Source of the DNA: Rhodospirillales bacterium
Lineage (GTDB): Bacteria > Pseudomonadota > Alphaproteobacteria > Rhodospirillales > JASLLZ01
Length of the DNA: 33,565 nt
NCBI GenBank assembly: GCA_030746775.1
Contig: JASLLZ010000024.1
Span: forward strand, 1 to 33,565
Direction of reading: 5' to 3'
Shown here: piece by piece, positions 1 to 7,134 of the stretch
Layout: every line of letters starts with the position of its first letter
How positions within the stretch are numbered: the first letter of the stretch is position 1
Translations under genes and position numbers: made by a program
Notes under the pieces: model-generated
Seen by the model: the letters and a program-made list of their open reading frames with translations, nothing else
Database searches by the model: none
Told to the model about the DNA's origin: nothing

Positions 1-105
1 ATATGTTCGATCTCATGGCTGTAGAATCGCACGGATCAAACCGTATGGGAATCTTTCGTTAGCGACTATCCACTAGCTGCGCCTGATCGGCAAGCTGGAA
101 AACTT

Positions 106-137
106 GAGGCCGATGCATTGCATCGGCCTCTTTTTTT
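106..137 (+). terminator. Rho-independent terminator
   Basis: A perfect 10-bp stem (106-115 pairing with 121-130, GAGGCCGATG / CATCGGCCTC) with a 5-base loop is followed by seven T residues (131-137). It would end a plus-strand transcript entering from the left edge. Read on the minus strand it could also help end dksA transcription, though the T-tract there is weaker. Bases 1-105 hold no gene I recognise; a 19-codon frame from 3 to 62 could be the tail of an upstream gene. Confidence 0.85.
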
Positions 138-160
138 GTCTGCTGGCGTGGCGGTGAAGA

Positions 161-577
161 TTAATCGTCGCGGTGCATCTTTTCCATATGCTCGTGGCGT
201 TCCTGCGCCTCCAGACTCAAGGTGGCGATGGGACGCGCCTCGAGCCTTTGCAGGCTAATCTTCTCGCGGGTTTCCTCGCAATATCCGTAGGTTTCCAATT
301 CGATGCGCTCCAGCGCTTCGTCGATCTTGGTGATCAGTTTGCGCGCCCGATCCCGGGTACGCAGCTGAAGCGCCCGATCCGCCTCGGTCGAGGCGCGGTC
401 CGCGATGTCCGCCTCAAGTGTCGACTCTTCCTGCAGGATTTGCAGGGTTTCGTTGGACTCGTCCAGCAATTCGCCGCGCCACCTCAGCAGCTTCTGACGA
501 AAGTACTCAAGCATGACGGGGGTCATGAAGGTCTCTTTGTCCGAGGGCTTGTAATTGGGTGGAATTGTAACCCTCAT
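161..577 (-). CDS. dksA: DksA-type RNA polymerase-binding transcription factor, alphaproteobacterial form
   Basis: A 138-residue protein of the DksA/TraR family, which inserts a coiled coil into the RNA polymerase secondary channel and works with ppGpp. Residues of about 20-95 are charged and helical, as expected for the coiled coil. The C-terminal globular part reads YGYCEETREKISLQRLEARP and then ATLSLEAQERHE. Only the first of the four zinc-finger cysteines remains; the others are T, S and A, which is the usual state in alphaproteobacterial DksA. The start at 577 was chosen because the family N-terminus (IPPNYKPSDKETFM) begins there and a GGAGAGG lies about 10 bases upstream. A longer frame reaching 691 has no family support before this point. 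Confidence 0.9.
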   Translation of the reverse strand: MRVTIPPNYKPSDKETFMTPVMLEYFRQKLLRWRGELLDESNETLQILQEESTLEADIADRASTEADRALQLRTRDRARKLITKIDEALERIELETYGYCEETREKISLQRLEARPIATLSLEAQERHEHMEKMHRDD

Positions 578-623
578 TCCCGCGATACCTCTCCTGTGGT
601 TCGCCAACGGCGCGTTGCCGCGG

Positions 624-652
624 AATATAGGGTCGGGCGCGGCACACCACAA
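624..652 (-). promoter_or_regulatory. Probable sigma-70-type promoter of dksA
   Basis: On the minus strand TTGTGG (647-652) and TATATT (624-629) are separated by 17 bases, about 45 bases upstream of the dksA start codon. Spacing and -10 quality are good. Not tested; inferred from consensus match only. Confidence 0.5.
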
Positions 653-736
653 GCGGCGTTTTGCACTTCGCCCGCGGACGCCGATGAGCATGAATCGCGG
701 AATGGATGGAGGCCGTCTCGGGAGGACGCCTAATTC

Positions 737-1168
737 TTAAGATTCGCGCGTCAGTTTGGCGATCTCAACTTCAGCGCGCAATTCGACCTCGTCGATGATC
801 TCGTTGAGTCGGGAGTCGTCGCTGCGCTGGCGCCGCGCCCGCATGGTCCTGGCCAATTCGGCGACGTCGTTCTTGGAGATCGCGCCGGCAAGCAGACCGT
901 CGCGTATCTCGTCAAGGCTGTCGAGCATGTCCTCGCCGTAGCGCAGCGTCCGGGCGCGCGAGCGCCCAGCCGTCGAATTGGGGACCTCCTGCACCGCCAG
1001 AACCCCTTCCGACGCCTGAACCGGCGTGGTCTCGGTGAGGCCCGCGGTTTCGGTCGTCCCGGCGACATCCTTCAGGTGCTCGGCAAAAACTGCGTCGGAC
1101 CGCGAAGCCTTGCCCTTGCGCCTGGATTTGGTGGCTTTCCCGGAGGATCCGACGCGAGAAATTTTCAT
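737..1168 (-). CDS. fliX: Flagellar assembly regulator FliX
   Basis: A 143-residue protein matching the FliX family in length and layout: a basic start (MKISRVGSSGK), a variable middle, then a conserved helical part (ARTLRYGEDMLDSLDEIRDGLL) and a C-terminus VELRAEVEIAKL. In Caulobacter FliX couples completion of the early basal body to the activity of FlbD, the sigma-54 activator of hook and filament genes. It is divergent from flgE here, with flgI next, a neighbourhood close to the Caulobacter fliX-flgI pair. FlbD is not in the window. No strong ribosome binding site is visible before the start. The identification comes from recognising the family pattern, not from an alignment. Confidence 0.85.
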   Translation of the reverse strand: MKISRVGSSGKATKSRRKGKASRSDAVFAEHLKDVAGTTETAGLTETTPVQASEGVLAVQEVPNSTAGRSRARTLRYGEDMLDSLDEIRDGLLAGAISKNDVAELARTMRARRQRSDDSRLNEIIDEVELRAEVEIAKLTRES

Positions 1169-1525
1169 TGGCGCACCTGGCTTGTCCGCGTGCGAAGAGG
1201 ATCAGTGTACACGATGAAGGACGCGGCGTTAACAAGCGGTTAAACGAGCCCATCGATTGGCGCCGCCGAAGGACCCCCGCGAGGACAATCGCGGCCAGAC
1301 GCCCGGGCCGGGGTGCGCCGCGCCGGAAAGGGCGCCACCACCCGGCAATAATTGCACGGCCGGTCCGCGCCTTGCCCGGAAAAGCCCGCCGCCGGTCCCG
1401 GTCTCTTTGTGAATTACATTTAGGATCAACAGGTTACAGAAAACCGGCCGATGGCATTCTCCTTGCATGTTGAAAGGCCGGATCGTCTTGGACATGGGTC
1501 CGGATAACGAACGGAGCACGCCCCT
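1169..1525. other. Divergent fliX/flgE intergenic region
   Basis: This 357-base non-coding stretch carries the control region of two divergent flagellar genes. The clear element is the sigma-54 promoter at 1452-1467. About 55-120 bases upstream of it lie two imperfect dyads, near 1340-1365 (CCCGGCAATAATTGCACGG) and near 1376-1398 (CCCGGAAAAGCCCGCCG). They resemble the kind of enhancer used by FlbD-like activators, but I cannot match them to a strict consensus. No -24/-12 element facing fliX was seen. Confidence 0.5.
1452..1467 (+). promoter_or_regulatory. Sigma-54 (-24/-12) promoter of flgE
   Basis: TGGCATTCTCCTTGCA matches the RpoN consensus TGGCAC-N5-TTGCA at ten of the eleven fixed positions, with GG (1453-1454) and GC (1465-1466) separated by exactly ten bases. 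It ends 58 bases before the flgE ATG, which is preceded by GGAG at 1513-1516. An imperfect CCGGCC/GGCCGG dyad flanks the element. Confidence 0.8.
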
Positions 1526-3451
1526 ATGACCGTCTTCAACGGCTATGTATCGCCGACGCTGGGCATGATGGCGCAGGCCCACGCCTTGAACACCATCGGC
1601 ATCAACCTTGCCAACGTCAACACGGGCGGCTTCAAGAGCACCGAGACGCGCTTCTCGACCATACTCAGCGACACCGTCGACAAGCAATCGGACCTGGGCG
1701 GCGTCAAGCCCAAGGACCACCAGAAGATCGCCCAGCAAGGCTTTATCGTCTCTAGCCCCGGCAATCTGGATCTTGCCATCAACGGGCGCGGATTCTTTAT
1801 CGTCAACACCAAGTTCAACGGCTCGGGCGAGACCTTGTATACCCGCGACGGCTCTTTCGCGGTCGCCACCGAAGGGACCGAAAAGGTGACGGTCAACGGC
1901 GCCTCCGTCGACATCAAGAAGGCCTATCTGGTGGACAAGAACGGCTACTTCGTGCAAGGCCTGGGGCGCGACTCCACCACGGGCACCTTTCCGCTTTCCG
2001 CCACCCTCACGCCACTGCGCATCGACCAGTTCGCCTTCTCCAACACCGGCGAGGCGACGTCCACAGCCGATCTGCGCCTCAACCTGCCCGCCAACGATAC
2101 CCCATCGACGGCTCAGGTCGATACGGTGACCCTGGCCGGCACGGTGGGCGCGTTGGAGGCCGGCGACGTCTATAGCGTCACCGTCGACGGCACCACCGTC
2201 TCCTATACCACGACCGGCGCCGAGGCCAATCTGGACGCCGTGCGCGACGGCCTGGTCGCGGCGATCAATGCCAACGCCACCGTCGGCGCCATTGTCACCG
2301 CCGCCGCGGGGACCACCGGCAAGCTCAATCTGACCGCCAAAAACGGCGGCGTCGCCTTCACCGCGTCCTCATCGGCGACCAACGGCGGCGCCACGGCGGA
2401 CAACGCCGCCACCCTTGCCAACTCGGTAACCAACGCGGCCGGTTCGGTCCAACTCTACAACATCGACGTCTTTGATTCGAAGGGCCAGGCCCAATCCGCC
2501 GCGCTCAAGTTCACCAAGGGCTCGGCGGTCAACCAGTGGTCGGTGACGGCGACCAATTCGCGCACCCCGGTGGCCCAGGTTGAGACGGTCACCCTGGGCG
2601 GCACGGTCGGCGCGTTGGAAGCCGGTGACCAGTACAGCGTCACGGTGGGCGGTAACACCGTCACCTACACCACGACGGGGCTGGAGGCCAACCTGGATGC
2701 GGTTCGCGACGGCCTGGTGGCGAAGATCAACGCCGACGGCACCGTCGGCAAAGTCGTCACCGCGGCGGCCGGCGCCGCCGGCGCCCTTACGCTGACCGCC
2801 AAAAGTGCCGGCGATTCCTTCACCGCGACCTCGGCGACCGTCAACGGCGGCGCCACCGCCGACAACACGGCCAACAATTCGACGACCACCGCCAACGTGA
2901 CCTCGACCGTCACGTCGGCGCCGACTACCATGACTTTCGACCCGACGGGCGCGATCACCAGCCCGACCTCGCTCTCGCTGGCCTTTACCTTCGCCGGCGG
3001 CGGCACCGCTTCGGTCGCCCTCGACGTCAGTGGAATCACCCAGTACGCCGGCGATTTCACGCCCTTCCTTTACACCAAGAACGGCTTTGCCGCGACCGAC
3101 ATGACACGGGTTACATTCGACGGCATCGGTCAGGTCATCGGCGTCTTCGACAACGCCACCGACCGCCCAATCTACAAGATTCCCCTGGCCCAATTCGCCA
3201 ATCCCAACGCCCTTCAAATGAAGAACGGCAACGTCTTCGCCGAGAGCGAGGATTCGGGGTCTGCCAAGGTAGTGGTGGCCGGCGCCGGCGGGTTCGCGAC
3301 CTTCTTGCCCAACAGCCGCGAGATATCGAACGTCGACATGGCGGACGAGTTCACCCGAATGATCGTCACGCAGACGGCCTACAACTCTTCCGCCTCGGTA
3401 TTCCGCGCCGTCGATGAAATGACCCAGACGGCGCGCGACCTCAAGCGTTAA
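1526..3451 (+). CDS. flgE: Flagellar hook protein FlgE with two inserted repeat modules
   Basis: A 641-residue subunit of the flagellar hook, exported by the flagellar type III apparatus. The N-terminal rod-like segment (ALNTIGINLANVNTGGFKS) and the C-terminal segment (MIVTQTAYNSSASVFRAVDE) are typical of flagellar axial proteins and would form the D0 coiled coil. The middle is unusual: two 99-residue modules, residues 197-295 and 351-449, align without gaps at about 75% identity by hand count. Between and after them lie the usual hook strands (DVFDSKGQAQSAALKFTK, then TMTFDPTGAITSP). The modules are Thr/Val/Ala-rich and beta-like. The start has a GGAG 9 bases upstream and a sigma-54 promoter. 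The long minus-strand frames across this gene are GC-driven shadows. Confidence 0.92.
   Translation: MTVFNGYVSPTLGMMAQAHALNTIGINLANVNTGGFKSTETRFSTILSDTVDKQSDLGGVKPKDHQKIAQQGFIVSSPGNLDLAINGRGFFIVNTKFNGSGETLYTRDGSFAVATEGTEKVTVNGASVDIKKAYLVDKNGYFVQGLGRDSTTGTFPLSATLTPLRIDQFAFSNTGEATSTADLRLNLPANDTPSTAQVDTVTLAGTVGALEAGDVYSVTVDGTTVSYTTTGAEANLDAVRDGLVAAINANATVGAIVTAAAGTTGKLNLTAKNGGVAFTASSSATNGGATADNAATLANSVTNAAGSVQLYNIDVFDSKGQAQSAALKFTKGSAVNQWSVTATNSRTPVAQVETVTLGGTVGALEAGDQYSVTVGGNTVTYTTTGLEANLDAVRDGLVAKINADGTVGKVVTAAAGAAGALTLTAKSAGDSFTATSATVNGGATADNTANNSTTTANVTSTVTSAPTTMTFDPTGAITSPTSLSLAFTFAGGGTASVALDVSGITQYAGDFTPFLYTKNGFAATDMTRVTFDGIGQVIGVFDNATDRPIYKIPLAQFANPNALQMKNGNVFAESEDSGSAKVVVAGAGGFATFLPNSREISNVDMADEFTRMIVTQTAYNSSASVFRAVDEMTQTARDLKR
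2114..2410 (+). repeat. Intragenic repeat module, copy 1 (flgE codons 197-295)
   Basis: First of two in-frame 297-base copies in flgE, starting at QVDTVTLAGTVGALEAGD and ending GGATADNAA. The second copy starts 462 bases further on. It lies before the conserved hook strand VFDSKGQAQ. Confidence 0.85.
2576..2872 (+). repeat. Intragenic repeat module, copy 2 (flgE codons 351-449)
   Basis: Second 297-base copy, starting QVETVTLGGTVGALEAGD and ending GGATADNTA, ungapped against copy 1. About 74 of 99 residues match by hand count, with the best conservation in the first half (YTTTG-EANLDAVRDGLVA). Confidence 0.85.
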
Positions 3452-3585
3452 ACGGCGCGCCGCACCGGCGCCAACTGGGCAATTATTTCCCCTCGCCACC
3501 GACGTCAATCGACTCAGTCGGCCTCCCACAGCCCACCGAAGGGAAATCTCTTTTTATTTTCAATATGTTATGCGCATAGCCCTGT

Positions 3586-3601
3586 TGGCATGGAATTCGC
3601 A
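3586..3601 (+). promoter_or_regulatory. Sigma-54-type promoter of flgI
   Basis: TGGCATGGAATTCGCA has GG (3587-3588) and GC (3599-3600) ten bases apart, as required for RpoN; the -12 half is TCGCA rather than TTGCA. It lies about 74 bases before the chosen flgI ATG, supporting independent transcription of flgI and the downstream start. Confidence 0.6.
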
Positions 3602-3674
3602 ACAAATTGTGCGGGACTTTGGGTTTACCCGCCGCAATGGCCTTCGGGCCAACGGCTTGGATCGGAAAACGGCA

Positions 3675-4757
3675 ATGAATTCCACTGATACCAACACCAC
3701 CTTGGGCCGCGCCAGCAAGGGTCTTTCCTTGATCTTGGCTGGCCTGCTGGCGACGGTCGCCCTGGCCGGTGGCGCCCAGGCGTCGTCGCGCATCAAGGAC
3801 ATCGTCACCTTCGAAGGCGTGCGCGACAATCTCTTGGTCGGCTACGGCCTGGTGGTCGGCCTCAACAACACCGGCGACGATCTGGAGGACGGCCACTTCA
3901 CAAAGCAAAGCCTGCTCGCGATGCTCGACCGCCTTGGCGTCAAGCCGACCGAGGCGGGCCTCGATTCGGAAAACGTCGCGGCCGTAATGGTGACCGCCGT
4001 GCTGCCGCCGTTCTCGCGTCAAGGCAGCCGCATCGACGTCACCGTCAGCGCGCTCGGCAACGCCGAGAGCCTGCTTGGCGGCACGCTTTTGGTGACGCCC
4101 CTGCTCGGCGCCGACGGCGAGGTCTACTCCGTCGCCCAGGGCCAGCTTGCGGTCGGCGGCTTCGCCGCCGCCGGGTTGGCGGAAACGGTGACCAAGGGCG
4201 TTCCGACCAGCGGGCGCATCGCCAACGGCGGCATCGTCGAACGCGAGGTCGGCTTCGAGATGGGCAACATGGACACGGTCAAGCTGAATCTGCGCAACCC
4301 GGATCTGACCACGGCGCGGCGCATCGCCCAGGCGGTCAACGCCTTCCTGGGCACCGACGCGGCGCGGACCGCCGATCCGGGAACGGTACAGGTCCAGGTG
4401 CCGCCCAACTACGAGCGCGACGTGGTCAACCTGCTGACCGACATCGAGCAACTTCGCATCGAACCCGACCAGTTGGCGCGCGTCATCATCGATGAACAAA
4501 CCGGCACCATCGTCATGGGCGAGAACGTCCGCATCTCGACCGTCGCCATCGCCCAAGGCAATCTCACCATCCGCATCACCGAAAGCGAGCAGGTCTCGCA
4601 ACCCGGCCCCTTCGCCGAGGCCGGCACAACGGAGACCGTCGACCGCACCCAGATCGAAATCGACGAGGGCGAGGACCAGCGCCTGACCGTCCTGCCCGAA
4701 GGCGTGACGCTGGAACAGCTGGTCAACGGTCTCAACGCGCTGGGTATCGGCCCATAG
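3675..4757 (+). CDS. flgI: Flagellar P-ring protein FlgI
   Basis: A 360-residue periplasmic protein that forms the P-ring around the flagellar rod in the peptidoglycan layer. A signal peptide is visible: a hydrophobic stretch LSLILAGLLATVALAGG with a likely cleavage after AQA. The mature protein begins SSRIKDIVTFEGVRDNLLVGYGLVVGLNNTGDD, the family hallmark, and continues with LPPFSRQGSRIDVTVSALGNA and near the end GTIVMGENVRISTVAIAQGNLTI. The frame is open to 3570, but the start at 3675 is preferred because the signal peptide fits and a sigma-54 element lies at 3586-3601. No strong ribosome binding site is seen. The partner genes flgA and flgH are not in this window. Confidence 0.93.
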   Translation: MNSTDTNTTLGRASKGLSLILAGLLATVALAGGAQASSRIKDIVTFEGVRDNLLVGYGLVVGLNNTGDDLEDGHFTKQSLLAMLDRLGVKPTEAGLDSENVAAVMVTAVLPPFSRQGSRIDVTVSALGNAESLLGGTLLVTPLLGADGEVYSVAQGQLAVGGFAAAGLAETVTKGVPTSGRIANGGIVEREVGFEMGNMDTVKLNLRNPDLTTARRIAQAVNAFLGTDAARTADPGTVQVQVPPNYERDVVNLLTDIEQLRIEPDQLARVIIDEQTGTIVMGENVRISTVAIAQGNLTIRITESEQVSQPGPFAEAGTTETVDRTQIEIDEGEDQRLTVLPEGVTLEQLVNGLNALGIGP

Positions 4758-4959
4758 ATCAGATTGTCGGGTTGGCGTCCGATCTCGTTGATGATGTTGT
4801 TAACCAGAACCGTCAACCCAAACGCCCCACCGATTGTCTCAAGCGACCGCCACGCCGACCCCGTGGCGTGGAGTATGGAAGGTCAGACTTTAAAGATTGG
4901 TAAAGTTGAATCCCGGTTGCAAGGGGCGGCGGCGCGCGGCGCAAACCCGACGACGAAAC

Positions 4960-5002
4960 TTGAATTTTCGCCGTCTTGGATATACTGTTAAGATTCGTTA
5001 AC
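4960..5002 (+). promoter_or_regulatory. ctrA control region: promoter, CtrA-like box and GANTC site
   Basis: TTGAAT (4960-4965) and TATACT (4981-4986) form a promoter with a short 15-base spacer. Directly downstream, over the expected start point, is TTAAGATTCGTTAAC (4988-5002): two TTAA half-sites six bases apart enclosing GATTC (4992-4996), a GANTC site of the CcrM methyltransferase. A second GANTC (GAATC, 4908-4912), a TTAA-N7-TAAA (4890-4904) and a TTAACC (4800-4805) lie upstream. CtrA boxes are usually spaced by seven bases, so the box is one base short of the common form. Autoregulation and methylation control are inferences from Caulobacter. Confidence 0.6.
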
Positions 5003-5022
5003 AAAGCGATCGGGGAATGGCC

Positions 5023-5727
5023 ATGCGCGTCCTTCTTGTCGAGGATGATCCGACCACGGCACAAAGCATCGAAATGATGCTCAAGTCGGCGGGAATGGTG
5101 GTCGATGCGACCGACCTGGGTGAAGACGGACTTGAGATCGGCAAGCTTTATGACTACGACATTATCATCCTGGATCTCATGCTGCCCGATATCGACGGCC
5201 TGGAAGTGCTGCGCCGATTGCGCGACGCGCGGGTGGAAACACCGGTTCTGATCCTGACGGGGCTGATCGAGGCCGGACAAAAGGTCAAGGGATTGGGGAC
5301 CGGCGCCGACGACTATCTGACCAAGCCGTTCAACAAGGAAGAACTCATCGCCCGCATTCAGGCCATCGTAAGAAGGTCCAAGGGGCACTCGCAGTCGATT
5401 ATCGATACCGGCCAGCTATCGGTGAACCTGGATGCCCGTACCGTCGAGGTCGACGGCCACTCGGTCCACTTGACGGGCAAGGAATACGGTATTCTTGAGT
5501 TGCTCAGCCTGCGCAAGGGCACGACCTTGACCAAGGCGATGTTCCTCAACCATCTCTATGGCGGCATGGACGAGCCGGAATTGAAAATCATCGACGTCTT
5601 CATCTGCAAACTGCGCAAGAAGCTCGTCGCGGCGACGAAGGGCGAACATTACATTGAGACTGTCTGGGGACGCGGCTACGTCCTGCGCGATCCCGAGCCG
5701 GCCGCCAAGGAAACGGCCGAAGCTTAA
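5023..5727 (+). CDS. ctrA: Cell-cycle response regulator CtrA
   Basis: A 234-residue OmpR/PhoB-type regulator. The receiver domain (about 1-115) shows MRVLLVEDD, the phospho-acceptor Asp51 in [10 protein letters not shown] and Lys101 in LTKPF. The winged-helix DNA-binding domain contains [20 protein letters not shown] and [19 protein letters not shown], nearly invariant in CtrA. In this class CtrA is phosphorylated through CckA and ChpT and controls replication, division and motility genes. ATG at 5017 is possible, but GGGGA at 5012-5016 fits ATG 5023, which gives the usual MRVLL start. The C-terminus ends in EA rather than the AA degron of Caulobacter CtrA. Its stop codon overlaps that of the convergent cheR. 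Confidence 0.95.
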   Translation: MRVLLVEDDPTTAQSIEMMLKSAGMVVDATDLGEDGLEIGKLYDYDIIILDLMLPDIDGLEVLRRLRDARVETPVLILTGLIEAGQKVKGLGTGADDYLTKPFNKEELIARIQAIVRRSKGHSQSIIDTGQLSVNLDARTVEVDGHSVHLTGKEYGILELLSLRKGTTLTKAMFLNHLYGGMDEPELKIIDVFICKLRKKLVAATKGEHYIETVWGRGYVLRDPEPAAKETAEA

Positions 5728-6572
5728 GCGCCGCAGCGGCGAAATACGCCGCCCTGGCCCGCCATGGGCTCGAAACGCTCAGACAGGCCCGATACCGTTT
5801 CGGCGCCGCCCAGAAACAAAACCCCGTCACTTGGAATAAGATCGGCGATGCGGCCGAGGACCGCGGCCTGGGTCTCCTGATCGAAGTAAATCAGCACGTT
5901 GCGGCAGAACACCACGTCGAATTGTCCCAGCCCCTGCGGTGTGTCGAGCAGGTTGAATTCCTCGTAGCGCACCATGCCCCGCAACGCGGCGTCGATGCGC
6001 CACAGGTCGTCCTGCTTTTTGAAGTACTTGATCAAATATTGGACGGGCAGGCCTCGTTGCACCTCGAACTGGGAGTAGAGACCCGCCTTGGCCTTGCTCA
6101 ACATCTCGGTCGAGATGTCCGTTGCCACGATTTCATGGCGCCAACCGGCAAGCCTGGCCGCTTCCTCCTTGAGCACCATGGCCACGGTATAGGGCTCTTG
6201 ACCGCTGGAGGCCGCGGCGCACCAGATGCGGAACGACTTCGTGGCGGCCCGGTTCTTGAGCAGTTGGGGCAGTACTTTGGCGCGCAACAGTTCGAACGGC
6301 TCGATGTCGCGGAAAAAGGAGGACTCGTTGGTGGTCATGGCCTCGGTGACGTCGCGGGCGAGCGCTTCGTCGCCACCGGTGCGCAGGGCCGCGATCAGAT
6401 CCTCCAGACCCTTCTTGCCCTTCTTGCGGGCGACCGCCATCAAACGGCTTTCCAGCAGGTACAGCCTGTCCGGGCTCAGGACCAACCCCGAACGATCCTG
6501 GATCAATTGGCTAAGGAACTGAAGATCCCCGGGCTTCAACTCGATCCCCTGGCCCGGAACGCAATCGCGCAA
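5724..6572 (-). CDS. cheR: Chemotaxis protein methyltransferase CheR
   Basis: A 282-residue S-adenosylmethionine-dependent enzyme that methylates glutamates of chemoreceptors. The N-terminal helical domain (about 10-80: [25 protein letters not shown]) precedes the methyltransferase domain with [32 protein letters not shown] and [12 protein letters not shown], all standard CheR motifs. The start is a TTG at 6572; the frame is open to 6645 but offers no ATG or GTG. An ATG at 6591 with a good AAGGGGA seven bases upstream is out of frame by one base, so a small indel in the 5' end is possible. It lies 77 bases after cheY and probably shares its transcript. Confidence 0.9.
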   Translation of the reverse strand: MRDCVPGQGIELKPGDLQFLSQLIQDRSGLVLSPDRLYLLESRLMAVARKKGKKGLEDLIAALRTGGDEALARDVTEAMTTNESSFFRDIEPFELLRAKVLPQLLKNRAATKSFRIWCAAASSGQEPYTVAMVLKEEAARLAGWRHEIVATDISTEMLSKAKAGLYSQFEVQRGLPVQYLIKYFKKQDDLWRIDAALRGMVRYEEFNLLDTPQGLGQFDVVFCRNVLIYFDQETQAAVLGRIADLIPSDGVLFLGGAETVSGLSERFEPMAGQGGVFRRCGA

Positions 6573-6649
6573 AGGGGGCCGTTGGCACCATCCTTCGTTC
6601 CCCTTGACACGCTCATGGCCCTGCCGACATCCACGATTTCCCCGTCAGC

Positions 6650-7015
6650 CTACAGCAACCCGACCTGGGAAAACTTGGCCTGGATGATCTCGCTGTCGAA
6701 CGGTTTCATGATGTATTCGTCGGCCCCCGCCTCGACAGCCTGCTTGATGTGTTCCAGTTCGTTTTCCGTTGTACAGAACAAGACCCGGGGCGCGGTCCCG
6801 CCGGCCAGCTTGCGGAGCTGGCGCAGAAACTCGATCCCATCCATGACCGGCATCCGCCAATCGAGAAGAACCGCATCCGGCATCTTGCGCTTGCAGGCCT
6901 CCAAGGCAACCTTGCCGTCCACCGCCTCTTCGACCTCGAAGCTCAAGCCTTGCAGAATTTTTCGCGCCACCATGCGGATGACTTTCGAATCATCGACTAT
7001 GAGACAAGACTTCAT
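6650..7015 (-). CDS. cheY: CheY-type single-domain response regulator
   Basis: A 121-residue stand-alone receiver domain. The acidic pair Asp8-Asp9 (LIVDDSKVIR), the phospho-acceptor Asp52 (LLDWRMPVMDG), Thr82 (CTTE) and Lys104 (IMKPF) are all present, so it should be phosphorylated. Lying between cheA and cheR on the same strand, it is most likely the output regulator that binds the flagellar motor switch, or a phosphate sink for CheA. Sequence alone does not separate those roles. Confidence 0.88.
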   Translation of the reverse strand: MKSCLIVDDSKVIRMVARKILQGLSFEVEEAVDGKVALEACKRKMPDAVLLDWRMPVMDGIEFLRQLRKLAGGTAPRVLFCTTENELEHIKQAVEAGADEYIMKPFDSEIIQAKFSQVGLL

Positions 7016-7134
7016 GCGGTCCTTTGCGAATTCGAGACGCCATGGCCCCTGCGACCCAGGGACCTAGGGAGGGCTGGGAGAAGCAAGTCTAGAGAGCACT
7101 TTGTCGGCCCGCAACCGACAAACTTCGCGCTCTA

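Noticed and set aside
578-691. Longer dksA reading starting at 691
   Set aside because: The extra residues do not resemble DksA and the region holds a good promoter (624-652).
3570-3674. Upstream extension of flgI to ATG 3570
   Set aside because: The added 35 residues spoil the signal peptide and the sigma-54 element at 3586-3601 would lie inside the coding region.
4850-4871. Hairpin CCACGCC / GGCGTGG after flgI as a terminator
   Set aside because: Seven-bp stem but no following T-tract; it may affect RNA but is not a convincing intrinsic terminator.
4764-4991. A 75-codon plus-strand frame between flgI and ctrA
   Set aside because: No ribosome binding site, no recognisable product, and it covers the ctrA control region.
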